Shown piece after piece: positions 23,859 to 31,252 of a DNA stretch of 64,000 bases. The position numbers and the translations under genes are program-made. Source of the DNA: JAIBJN01 sp963775505 (GTDB lineage Bacteria; Actinomycetota; Thermoleophilia; Gaiellales; Gaiellaceae). Where the stretch lies: assembly GCA_963775505.1 (NCBI GenBank), contig CAVZIL010000008.1:186001-250000 (forward strand). Reading direction: 5' to 3'. Each line of letters opens with the position of its first letter. Positions within the stretch are counted from its first letter, which is position 1. The notes under the pieces are model-generated. The model had not been told where the DNA came from. It made no database searches and saw only the letters and a list, made by a program, of their open reading frames with translations.

Positions 23859-25280
23859 ATGTCGGTACTGATCAAGGGCGGTCGCATCGTTACGGCCTCG
23901 GACGACTACGTCGGCGACGTCTTCGCGGAGGGCGAGACGGTCTCGCTGATCGGCGAGTCGCTGGACGTGCCGGCCGACAAGGTCATCGACGCGAGCGGGA
24001 AGTACGTGCTCCCGGGGGCGATCGATCCGCATACGCACATCGAGATGTTCTTCGGCGGCACGACGACGTGCGACGACTTCACGTCTGGCACCGTCGCTGC
24101 CGCGTTCGGAGGAACGACGTCGCTCGTCGACTTCTGCATGCAGGCGCCGGGCACGCCGTTCCCCGAGGCGCTCGACAACTACTTCGAGAAGATCGAGCGG
24201 TGCAAGCCGGTGATCGACGTCGGCTTCCACATCGGCGTCACCGACATCGAGGGCGGCGGGGGCCTCGACGCGCTCGCGAAGCTGCCCGACGAGGGCGTCA
24301 CCTCGTACAAGCTGTTCATGGCGTACAAGGGCGCCGTCATGGTCGACGACGAGACGCTCTTCAAGACGATGGAGGTAGCGCGCGAGACGGGCGGCCTCGT
24401 GATGGTGCACGCCGAGAACGGCGATGCCATCGACGTGATCGTCAAGAAGGCGGTCGCCGAGGGGAAGACGGATCCGATCTGGCACGCGCGGACGCGCCCG
24501 ATGGAGACGGAGGCGGAGGCGACGAACCGGGCGATCCAGCTCGCGCGTGTCGCCGGGTGCCCGCTCTACGTCGTCCACGTCTCCTGCCAGCCCGCGGTCG
24601 AGCCGATCGCGCTCGCGCGGGAGAAGGGCTGGGACGTCTGGGGCGAGACGTGCACGCAGTACCTCTTCGTCGACGAGAGCGCGATGGAGAAGCCGGATTG
24701 GGAGGGCGCCAAGTACATCTACACGCCGCCGCCGCGTCCGAAGGAGCACCAGGAGCACCTGTGGAAGGCCCTGGTCACGGACGACCTCTCGGTCGTCTCC
24801 ACGGACCACTGCCCGTTCAACTGGCCGGAGCAGAAGGGGATCAACGGTCGCGAGTTCGAGAAGGTGCCGAACGGCGGCCCGGGCATCGAGAATCGCCTCC
24901 ACATGCTGCATCACTTCGGCGTGCGCGACGGCCGCATCACGCTGAACCGGTTCGTCGAGCTGACCTCGACGAACGTCGCGAAGCGGTTCGGCCTCTACCC
25001 GCGGAAGGGGACGATCGCCGTCGGGAGCGACGCGGACCTCGTCATCTGGGACCCGGACAAGCAGCTGACGATCTCCGCGCAGACCCACCACACGAACGTC
25101 AACTACAACCTCTTCGAGGGCACGAAGGTCACCGGTGCGCCCGAGGTCGTCCTCGTTCGCGGCCAGGTCATCGTCGAGAACGACGAGCTCGTGGCCGAGC
25201 CGGGCGCCGGCCGCTTCGTCAAGCGGGCCCGCGTCGGCGAGAAGCTCACGGCGTCCGGGCGGGAGGCGGTCACAGCATGA
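23859..25280 (+). CDS. Dihydropyrimidinase / D-hydantoinase / imidase-type cyclic amidohydrolase
   Basis: 473 residues with a strong AAAAGGAGG ribosome site. All metal-site elements of the family are present: 'GAIDPHTHIEMFFGGTT' (two His), 'SYKLFMAYKG' (the carboxylated Lys), 'MVHAENGDAID' (His), 'LYVVHVSCQPAVE' (His) and 'VVSTDHCPFN' (Asp). It opens cyclic amides such as hydantoin, dihydropyrimidines or cyclic imides without ATP, yielding N-carbamoyl amino acids or half-amides. The stop overlaps repeat leader copy 3, which joins it to an isochorismatase-fold amidase, the natural next step. Which ring is used cannot be told from sequence. Confidence 0.92.
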   Translation: MSVLIKGGRIVTASDDYVGDVFAEGETVSLIGESLDVPADKVIDASGKYVLPGAIDPHTHIEMFFGGTTTCDDFTSGTVAAAFGGTTSLVDFCMQAPGTPFPEALDNYFEKIERCKPVIDVGFHIGVTDIEGGGGLDALAKLPDEGVTSYKLFMAYKGAVMVDDETLFKTMEVARETGGLVMVHAENGDAIDVIVKKAVAEGKTDPIWHARTRPMETEAEATNRAIQLARVAGCPLYVVHVSCQPAVEPIALAREKGWDVWGETCTQYLFVDESAMEKPDWEGAKYIYTPPPRPKEHQEHLWKALVTDDLSVVSTDHCPFNWPEQKGINGREFEKVPNGGPGIENRLHMLHHFGVRDGRITLNRFVELTSTNVAKRFGLYPRKGTIAVGSDADLVIWDPDKQLTISAQTHHTNVNYNLFEGTKVTGAPEVVLVRGQVIVENDELVAEPGAGRFVKRARVGEKLTASGREAVTA

Positions 25281-25474
25281 CCGTCGCTCGTCTTCGACTC
25301 GTTCCCGTGGGGGAAACCATGTTTCCGAGCGCGGGGGAAACCATGTTTCCCCCGCGGGCCCCCTTCTTCGGGCCGGCTGAGGAGGGGGTTCATGGGGGAA
25401 CCAGGGGTTCCCCCATGGCGACTCCCGGTTCCCTCACACACCCTCCACACGCTCATAGGGCAGGTGCCCTATGA
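25277..25474 (+). CDS. Leader mini-ORF, repeat copy 3 (65 aa)
   Basis: ATG overlaps the hydantoinase stop and TGA overlaps the ATG of the second amidase. The peptide opens MTVARLRLVPVGETMFPSAG and ends THPPHAHRAGAL. Compared with copy 2, the first 30 bases carry five changes, three of them silent (CGC/CGT, CTC/CTT, CGG/CGA), and two later changes in Pro codons are also silent. That is what selection on a peptide, or on reading through, would leave. No family known. Confidence 0.55.
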   Translation: MTVARLRLVPVGETMFPSAGETMFPPRAPFFGPAEEGVHGGTRGSPMATPGSLTHPPHAHRAGAL

Positions 25475-25477
25475 GCG
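25450..25477 (+). promoter_or_regulatory. Start-codon hairpin of repeat copy 3
   Basis: A perfect 12-base stem, CGCTCATAGGGC with GCCCTATGAGCG, and a 4-base loop AGGT. The downstream ATG (25471-25473) is paired in the 3' arm, and AGG in the loop is the only ribosome-site-like sequence, six bases before it. Stem bases differ from copies 1 and 2 but pairing is kept. Confidence 0.7.
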
Positions 25478-26124
25478 ACCGGGAAGCCCGCGAGGTCTAC
25501 GAGCGCGCCCGGCTGGGCGGGAGCGTCACGCTCGGCGAGCGCCCCGCCGTCCTCGTGGTCGACTTCAGCTGCGGCTTCACCGACTCGGACTGCACCCTCG
25601 GTTCGGACCTGACCGCCGAGGTCGAGGCGACGAGGATGCTGCTCGACGTCGCGAGGGCGCGCGGCGTGCCGGTCGTCTTCACGACGATCGGGTTCGAGCC
25701 GAACAAGAAGGACGGCGCCCTCTGGCTCCAGAAGGTGCCGTCCCTCGGCGAGCTCGAGGTCGGCGGGCAGTGGGTGGACATCGACCCGCGGCTCGAGCGC
25801 CGCGAGGACGAGACCGTCGTCGTCAAGAAGGGCGCCTCGGCGTTCTTCGGCACGAACCTGACCGCCGTCCTCGTCTCGCAGGGGGTCGACACGGTGATTC
25901 TCTGCGGGGCGACGACGAGCGGCTGCATCCGCGCGACCGCGATCGACCTCCTGCAGAACGGGTTCCCGACGCTCGTACCGCGCGAATGCGTCGGCGACCG
26001 CGCGCAAGCGCCGCACGAGGCCAACCTCTTCGACATCCAGGCGAAGTACGCGGACGTCGTCTCGGCCGAGGAGGCGATCGGCTACCTGGAGAGCGTCCCG
26101 GAGCGCGTGAGGACGCCGGCCTGA
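25471..26124 (+). CDS. Isochorismatase-family amidohydrolase (second copy)
   Basis: 217 residues. The triad residues are Asp in 'AVLVVDFSCGFTDSD', Lys in 'VVVKKGASAFFGTNLT' and Cys in 'ILCGATTSGCIRATAIDLLQNG'. 'PRECVGDRAQAPHEANLFDIQAKYADVV' closes the domain. It is clearly paralogous to the gene at 14103, with the same layout. Placed after a hydantoinase/imidase it would hydrolyse the ring-opened N-carbamoyl or half-amide product. The N-terminal 20 residues (REAREVYERARLGGSV) resemble N-carbamoylsarcosine amidohydrolase more than the first copy does. Its start codon lies in the repeat hairpin. Confidence 0.86.
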   Translation: MSDREAREVYERARLGGSVTLGERPAVLVVDFSCGFTDSDCTLGSDLTAEVEATRMLLDVARARGVPVVFTTIGFEPNKKDGALWLQKVPSLGELEVGGQWVDIDPRLERREDETVVVKKGASAFFGTNLTAVLVSQGVDTVILCGATTSGCIRATAIDLLQNGFPTLVPRECVGDRAQAPHEANLFDIQAKYADVVSAEEAIGYLESVPERVRTPA

Positions 26125-26136
26125 CCACCGGGGCGC

Positions 26137-26158
26137 GGGAGGCGGTTCGCCGCCTCCC
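26137..26158. terminator. Hairpin with TTCG tetraloop after the amidase gene
   Basis: GGGAGGCGG, TTCG, CCGCCTCCC: a perfect 9-base stem with a very stable tetraloop, 12 bases after the amidase stop. No T-run follows, and the EamA GTG is 12 bases beyond, so it may attenuate rather than end transcription. Confidence 0.55.
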
Positions 26159-26170
26159 CTCCCGCGTCGA

Positions 26171-27043
26171 GTGGACGCCGTCGTCCTCGCCACGCTCGCC
26201 GGGGCCCTCTTCGGCGCCCTCGCCGTCGCCGTCCGCTGGGGGCTCGCCCGCGCCTCCGATCCCGAGGGAGGCGCGTTCGTCACGGCCGCCCTCGGCTTCC
26301 TCGTCGCGGCGGCTGTCGCGGTGCCCCTCGCGTTCGTCGACGGCGCGGCGCTCGGCGGCCTCTGGACGTTCGCCCTCGTCGGCGTGTTCGTCCCCGGCCT
26401 CTCGCAGATCGTCTTCGTCCGGGCGGTCAGGGACGCTGGCGCCTCGCGCACCGCCGTGGTCATCGGGACCGCGCCTCTCCTCTCGGCCGGCCTGGCGCTG
26501 GTCTTCCTCGACGAGCCGCTGAGGCCCGCGCTCGCCGCCGCCACGATCGCGATCGTCCTCGGCGGCGCGCTCCTCGTGTGGGAGCGCTCGCGCCCGCCCG
26601 GGTTCCGCGCCGTGGGCATCGTGCTCGCGCTCGTCGCGGCGACCCTCTTCGCCGTGCGCGACAACGTGGTGCGCTGGGTCTCCCTCGACACGGGGGCCGA
26701 CCCCGTGCTCGCCGCCGCGGTGTCGCTGGGCGCGGCGGCGCTCGCCCTGCTCGCCTACCTGACGGCCTCCCGTCGTGCCGGTCCCGTCGTGCCGCGCATC
26801 CGCGCGGCCCTGCCGGCGTTTGCGCCGGCTGCGCTCTGCCTCGGATTGGCCTACATGGCTCTGCTCCTGGCGTTCTCGCGCGGTGACGTCACCGTCGTGG
26901 CCCCGCTCAACGCGACGCAGTCGCTCTGGGGCGTGCTGCTCGCTGCTGCGCTCCTGGGCCGCACCGAGGCCGTCGGCCCTCGCCTCGTGCTGGCCGCGGC
27001 GCTCGTCGTTACCGGCGGCGTCCTCGTGGGCGCCACGCGCTGA
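26171..27043 (+). CDS. EamA/DMT-family transporter
   Basis: 290 residues from GTG. Ten hydrophobic segments in two halves; the first half opens 'VVLATLAGALFGALAVAVRWGLARAS' and contains 'LALVFLDEPLRPALAAATIAIVLGGALLVW', the second 'PLNATQSLWGVLLAAALLGRTEAVGPRLVLAAALVVTGGVLVG'. This repeat pattern is that of drug/metabolite exporters. It probably exports an intermediate or end product of the operon; the substrate is unknown. The gene is convergent with the deacetylase gene, 13 bases apart. Confidence 0.82.
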   Translation: MDAVVLATLAGALFGALAVAVRWGLARASDPEGGAFVTAALGFLVAAAVAVPLAFVDGAALGGLWTFALVGVFVPGLSQIVFVRAVRDAGASRTAVVIGTAPLLSAGLALVFLDEPLRPALAAATIAIVLGGALLVWERSRPPGFRAVGIVLALVAATLFAVRDNVVRWVSLDTGADPVLAAAVSLGAAALALLAYLTASRRAGPVVPRIRAALPAFAPAALCLGLAYMALLLAFSRGDVTVVAPLNATQSLWGVLLAAALLGRTEAVGPRLVLAAALVVTGGVLVGATR

Positions 27044-27056
27044 GGAGCCCTGAGAA

Positions 27057-27938
27057 CTAGCTGCCGCGCGGGCTCCTGCGGGCGAAGTCGTCCGCGATCT
27101 CGTCGAACGTGGCCCAGCGGACGCCGTCGTGCGAGTTGATGTGCTCGATGATCCGCTCGTGCATGAGCAGCACCTGCGGGCGGCCGCTCACGTCGGGGTG
27201 GATGGTCATGGTGAAGACGGCGTAATCGTGCTCGCGGTAGACCCAGTCGAAGGCGTCCATCCAGATCTGCTCGAGCTGCCGGGGGTTGACGAAGCCGTGG
27301 CTGTTCGGCGAGGCCTTGATGAACATCATCGGCGGGAGGTCGTCGAGGTACCAGCTGGCGGGAATCTCGATCAGGTCGGTCTCCTCGCCGCGCACGAGCG
27401 GCTTCATCCAGTCGGCCGCCGCCTGCGAATAGTCGATCTTCGTCCACGAGTCGCCGACGCGGACGTAGTAGGGGTGGAAGTCCTTGTGCATGAGCGAGTG
27501 GTCGTACTTGATCCCGTGCTTCAGCAGGAGCTCGTTGGTGACGCGGGAGAACTCCCACCACGGCGCGACGTAGCCGGTCGGGCGCCGGCCCCAGACCTCC
27601 TCGATCAGGCCGATGCACTTGACGAGGACGTCCTCCTCCTGCTCCGGCGTCATCGCGATCGGGTTCTCGTGCGAGTAGCCGTGCATGCCGATCTCGTGCC
27701 CTGCGTCGGCGACCATGCGCGTCTCGTCGGGGAACGTCTCGATCGAGTGGCCCGGGATGAACCACGTCGTCTTCAGCCCGGCCTTCTCGAACAGGTCGAG
27801 CAGCCGAGGGGTGCCGACCTCGCCGGCGAAGAGCCCGCGCGAGATGTCGTCCGGCGAGTCCTCCCCTCCGTAGGACCCGAGCCACCCGGCGACAGCGTCG
27901 ACGTCGATGCCGTACGCGCAGAAGATCTCCTTGGCCAT
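27057..27938 (-). CDS. Polysaccharide deacetylase-fold hydrolase (PuuE-like)
   Basis: 293 residues with a GGAGGAGGA ribosome site. The NodB-fold motifs are 'YGIDVDAVAGW' (catalytic and metal Asp) and 'GHEIGMHGYSHENP' (two metal His). 'GYVAPWWEFSRVT' and a C-terminal 'TMTIHPDVSGRP' follow. Length and the lack of a signal peptide match the cytoplasmic subgroup that includes PuuE allantoinase and similar cyclic-amide or N-acyl hydrolases, rather than cell-wall deacetylases. In this C-N island a ring-opening or deacylating role is plausible. It is transcribed leftward, divergent from the small Cys protein. Confidence 0.82.
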   Translation of the reverse strand: MAKEIFCAYGIDVDAVAGWLGSYGGEDSPDDISRGLFAGEVGTPRLLDLFEKAGLKTTWFIPGHSIETFPDETRMVADAGHEIGMHGYSHENPIAMTPEQEEDVLVKCIGLIEEVWGRRPTGYVAPWWEFSRVTNELLLKHGIKYDHSLMHKDFHPYYVRVGDSWTKIDYSQAAADWMKPLVRGEETDLIEIPASWYLDDLPPMMFIKASPNSHGFVNPRQLEQIWMDAFDWVYREHDYAVFTMTIHPDVSGRPQVLLMHERIIEHINSHDGVRWATFDEIADDFARRSPRGS

Positions 27939-28002
27939 CGCTTCCTCCTCCTCTCGGACGGGATGTGAACGTAGTGCGGGAGCGTGCTAGAAAGCAAGCG
28001 GC

Positions 28003-28386
28003 ATGTGTGCTCTCTGCGGTGTCCTCCTCACGAGCCATTGGGCGGAGCGCGAATCCGGCCGGCGCGAGCGCGTGTTCCGCGTGCGGCTCCTGAACCGCGT
28101 GCTCTCTCAGTTCGGGCTCGAGCTCGGGGACTGGGGCGGTCGCGTGTACGTGCTGCGTGACCGGAAGGGCAAGACGGCGGTGGTCGACGACCTGGGCGCT
28201 CTCTGGACGGCGGCGGAACGGCTCGCCGGGCGTCCGCTCGACCCACTCGACCCCGTCCTCGTCGCGGGCGCTTCGCGGTGGCTGAGAACCTTCCGGTCGT
28301 CCTCGTCACCGGCTTCCTCGGGAGCGGCAAGACGACGCTCGTCTCCCGCCTGCTCGGCCGCCCCGAGCTCGGCGAGACGGCGGTGA
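28003..28386 (+). CDS. Small conserved protein upstream of CobW, C-terminus uncertain
   Basis: The N-terminal 90 residues ('MCALCGVLLTSHW', 'RVFRVRLLNRVLSQFGLELGDWGGRVYVLRDRKGKTAVVDDLGALW', 'ERLAGRPLDPLDPVL') match a small family regularly found just before CobW-type GTPases. The paired Cys (C-A-L-C) and nearby His suggest a metal site. In this frame the protein runs 109 bases into the CobW gene with low-quality residues. A one-base shift near 28275 would give a stop overlapping the CobW start, so a frameshift or sequencing error is likely. It may deliver metal to or from the GTPase; that is inference. Confidence 0.6.
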   Translation: MCALCGVLLTSHWAERESGRRERVFRVRLLNRVLSQFGLELGDWGGRVYVLRDRKGKTAVVDDLGALWTAAERLAGRPLDPLDPVLVAGASRWLRTFRSSSSPASSGAARRRSSPACSAAPSSARRR

Positions 28387-29240
28387 TCGTGAACGAGCTC
28401 GGCGAGGTGGCGATCGACCACCACCTGCTCCGGCAGGTGGACGAGCGGACCGTCCTGCTCGGCAACGGCTGCCTGTGCTGCACGCTCCGGGGCGACCTGG
28501 CCGACGAGCTCCGCGACCTGCTGAGCCGACGCACGCGCGGGGAGATCCCGCCCTTCCGGCGCGTCCTGGTCGAGACCACGGGCCTCGCGGATCCCGCCCC
28601 CGTCCTGAACACGTTGCTGGCCGAGCCCGTCGTCATGCACCACTTCGAGCCCGGGGCGGTCATCGCGACGGTCGACGCGCTCAACGGGGACGGCCAGCTC
28701 GATCGCGAGGACGAGACGCTGAAGCAGATCCTCGTGGCCGACCGCCTCGTCGTCACGAAGACGGACGTCGCCGAGCGGGGCGCCGTCGAACGGCTCGAGG
28801 AGCGGCTCCGCGGCCTCAATCCGGCCGCCGAGCTGCTGGAGGCCTCTTTCGGCGACGTCGACCCGGCGCTCCTCCTCGCGCCCGGCAGCCTCGATCCGCG
28901 CGAGCTTCGGCTGCCGGACACCGCGGGTCACGCGGACGTGCACCCCTTCGTGCTCTTCCTCGAGCGGCCGGTGGACTGGACCGCCTTCGGCATCTGGCTC
29001 ACGATGCTGCTCGCCAGCCGCGGCGCGGACGTCCTGCGCGTCAAGGGGCTCCTCGACGTCGGCGCCCCGGGGCCGGTGGTCCTGAACGGCGTCCAGCACG
29101 TCGTCCACCCGCCCGAGCACCTCGATGCCTGGCCCGACGAGGACCGCCGCTCGCGGTTGGTGTTCATCGCCCGCGGCATCGGCAGGGAGGAGGTCGAGGA
29201 GTCGCTCGCCGCCTTCGACGCCGCCGCGCGCCGGGCGTAG
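28278..29240 (+). CDS. CobW/COG0523-family GTP-dependent metal chaperone
   Basis: 320 residues from GTG. Walker A 'VTGFLGSGKTTLVSRLLG', the metal-binding 'GNGCLCCTLRGDLAD' (C-x-C-C), Walker B-like 'RRVLVETTGLADPAP' and the guanine-specificity motif 'VVTKTDVAERG' are all intact. The C-terminal CobW domain includes 'LLRVKGLLDVGAPGPVVLNGVQHVVHPP'. Such proteins load zinc or other metals into target enzymes in the cytoplasm. Nearby metal-dependent enzymes (the cyclic amidohydrolase and the deacetylase-fold protein) are possible clients. The stop is one base from the end of the convergent LLM gene. Confidence 0.9.
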   Translation: MAENLPVVLVTGFLGSGKTTLVSRLLGRPELGETAVIVNELGEVAIDHHLLRQVDERTVLLGNGCLCCTLRGDLADELRDLLSRRTRGEIPPFRRVLVETTGLADPAPVLNTLLAEPVVMHHFEPGAVIATVDALNGDGQLDREDETLKQILVADRLVVTKTDVAERGAVERLEERLRGLNPAAELLEASFGDVDPALLLAPGSLDPRELRLPDTAGHADVHPFVLFLERPVDWTAFGIWLTMLLASRGADVLRVKGLLDVGAPGPVVLNGVQHVVHPPEHLDAWPDEDRRSRLVFIARGIGREEVEESLAAFDAAARRA

Positions 29241-29241
29241 C

Positions 29242-30187
29242 TCACAGGACCTCCTCGAGCAGGCGCCGCACCTGTGCGGGCTTGGGCTCGCGGCCCATCG
29301 GGCACGAGACCGATGCGCTCGCCGGGACGCAGGTCGAGGGAGGCGAGCTGCTCGCGACAGTCGGCCGGCGTTCCGGCGACCGCCCAGTCGGCGACGATCT
29401 CGTCGGGGACGAGGCCGGCGTGCGCTCCGGGCTCGAGGTGGCGTCGGTAGTCGTACGAGGCTCGGATCCGCTCGGCTGCCTCGTGCTCGACGGGCGTGAG
29501 CTCTGCCGGGAGCGGGTGGCGGAGCGAGCGCGCGACGTACGGCTTCACGTCCTCGTGGGCCCGCTCCGCGTCCTTCGCCGCGGCGATCGGCACCCACCAC
29601 ACGACCTCGAAGCCCGCCACCGGGCCGCCGGCCCGGAGGCGTGCGCGGGCGGCCTCGAGCTGGCGGGGACTGAGGCCGACGACCGCCAGGCAGCCGTCGC
29701 CGATGCGACCCGCGAGCTCGAGCATGCGCGGACCGCTCGCGCCCAGGAGGAGCGGGATGGGCGGCTGCCCGGCGCCGTAGCCGAGTCCGTCCTCGCCGCC
29801 GGCCCAGTACGTGCGCATCTCCGTCACGGCGTGCTCGAGCTCCGCGAGCCGCGCCGGCCTGGCGCCGACCGTTCGGACGGCGCTCGCGCCGAGGCCGAGC
29901 CCGAGCGCTGCGCGTCCGCCCGAGAGCTCCTGAAGCGTCATGAGGGAGCTCGCCGTCACCGCGGACTGGCGCGAGATCGGGTTGGTGACCGCGGGCCCGA
30001 GGCGGATGCGGCCGGTCCGCTCGGCGGCGGCGCCGAGAAGGACGTAGAGCTCGCGCCAGAGCACCGGCGAATCGCCGACCCAGACGCCGCCGAGGCCGGC
30101 CGCCTCGGCGAGCTCGACGCACTCGAGGAGGCCGGGCGGCGCCTCGGTTCCGTAGACGACGAGGTCGATCCCCGACCGGTCAGGCAT
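29242..30187 (-). pseudogene. LLM-class F420/flavin oxidoreductase with a 3'-end frameshift
   Basis: The main frame runs from ATG at 30187: 'GIDLVVYGTEAPPGLLECVELAEAAGLGGVWVGDSP', 'RIRLGPAVTNPISRQSAVTASSL', 'GLGLGASAVRTVG', 'PIPLLLGASGPRMLELAGRIGDG', all typical of luciferase-like F420-dependent enzymes. Near 29302 one extra base breaks the frame; in the other frame the proper ending 'GREPKPAQVRRLLEEVL' and stop (29242-29244) follow, one base from the CobW stop. The lesion affects only the last 20 or so residues. It may be a sequencing error in a C-run or a recent mutation, and the protein could still work with a foreign tail. It overlaps the upstream LLM gene by 8 bases. Confidence 0.75.
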
Positions 30188-31163
30188 GCGGCAGCACCTC
30201 GTTGGCGAGCAGCTCGAGCGTCCGCATGGCGTCGCGCTGGGGGAGGCCGGGCCACTGGACGCGGAGGACGAGCTCGGTGACGCCGATCGTGCGCAGGTCC
30301 TCGATCTGCGCGAGGACCGTCGCGGGCGCGCCGAGGAGAAAGCGGCCGGCGTGGAGCGCGTCCCACTCCTGCCGAAGCGTGTCCGTGGGCGGGAGGACGT
30401 CGCTCTGCCCCCAGTCGACGTAGGTCTCGTACTTGCGGGCCAGGTGCGGGCGCGCGATCCGGAACGCCTCGTCGTCGGTCGGCGCCACGCAGGCCTCGCG
30501 GAGCATGGGCAGTTCCTCCGGCTCGGAGCCTCGCTCGGCACGGAAGAGCCCGAGCTGGCGCTCCACCTCCGCCAGGGACGCGTGCGGGTTCACGAACCAC
30601 GTGTCGGCGAGCCGGGCGGCGCGCCGGACGGCGGCGTCGCCGTTCGCCGCCATCCAGATCGGAGGTCGCGGCGACTGCACCGGCCGGGGCGCAAGGCGGG
30701 CGCGCTCCAGGCGGTAGCCGTGTCCTTCCGCCGTCACCTCGTCGCCCTCGAGCAGCCGTCGAACGACGTCGAGCTTCTCGCCGAAGACGCCGACCCGCCG
30801 CTCGGACGCGCCGAACGCGGCGGTCTCCTCCGCGCGGTAGCCGAGCCCGACGCCGAGCACGAACCGTCCGCCCGTGACGACGTCCAGGGTCGCCGCCTGC
30901 TCGGCCACCTCGACCGGGTTCAGGAGCGGGAGGAGGAGGATTCCGGCTCCGACGCGCATGTCGCCCGTCTCCGCCGCGAGGCGGCCGAGCAGCGGCACCG
31001 GCTGGAGCATCTGGAACGGCGCCGGCAGGAAGTGCTGGCCGGCGAAGACCGAGTGGAAGCCGGCATCGCGCACGAAGCGCACCTGCTCGAGGTGCTCGGC
31101 GAGCCGGGCGACCGGATCGTCTCCGGCCAGGTGCTGCGCCGATACGAAGAGACCGAAGCGCAC
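30180..31163 (-). CDS. LLM-class flavin/F420-dependent oxidoreductase
   Basis: 327 residues. 'MRFGLFVSAQHLAGDDPVARLAEHLEQVRFVRDAGFHSVFAGQHF' and 'GDMRVGAGILLLPLLNPVEVAEQAATLDVVTGGRFVLGVGLGY' form the luciferase-like TIM barrel with the cofactor loop G-R-F-x-L-G-x-G-x-G-Y. 'RPPIWMAANGDAAVRRAARLADTWF' is also conserved. It would reduce or oxygenate a substrate using reduced flavin or F420. It overlaps the second LLM gene by eight bases, so the two are one unit. The substrate is unknown; it may act with the acyl-CoA dehydrogenases upstream on the same strand. Confidence 0.87.
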   Translation of the reverse strand: MRFGLFVSAQHLAGDDPVARLAEHLEQVRFVRDAGFHSVFAGQHFLPAPFQMLQPVPLLGRLAAETGDMRVGAGILLLPLLNPVEVAEQAATLDVVTGGRFVLGVGLGYRAEETAAFGASERRVGVFGEKLDVVRRLLEGDEVTAEGHGYRLERARLAPRPVQSPRPPIWMAANGDAAVRRAARLADTWFVNPHASLAEVERQLGLFRAERGSEPEELPMLREACVAPTDDEAFRIARPHLARKYETYVDWGQSDVLPPTDTLRQEWDALHAGRFLLGAPATVLAQIEDLRTIGVTELVLRVQWPGLPQRDAMRTLELLANEVLPHA

Positions 31164-31227
31164 CGTCCCTCAAGCTGGTGGCCTTGGCAAGGGCGAGGGT
31201 GCCGCGCCGAGTGATCGCGGGCAGAAG

Positions 31228-31244
31228 CAGGCATGTATTGCCTG
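31228..31244. promoter_or_regulatory. Inverted repeat between acyl-CoA dehydrogenase and LLM genes
   Basis: CAGGCA-TGTAT-TGCCTG: six-base arms with a five-base centre, in the 89-base gap between two leftward genes. It could be an operator for the LLM pair or a weak attenuator. No -10/-35 pair stands out. Confidence 0.4.
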
Positions 31245-31252
31245 ACGGGGCA

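Larger units (their letters stand above)
25277..25477 (+). repeat. Intergenic repeat unit, copy 3 (long form)
   Basis: Nearly identical to copy 2, with the same GGGGGAAAC and GGGGGAACC hairpins (about 25330-25356 and 25391-25417) and a terminal start-codon hairpin of different sequence. It fills the gap between the cyclic amidohydrolase and the amidase. Confidence 0.92.

Noticed and set aside
7618..25477. The three repeats as a CRISPR array or insertion sequence
   Set aside because: They are kilobases apart, have no spacers, no transposase and no target duplications; each is an in-operon linker.
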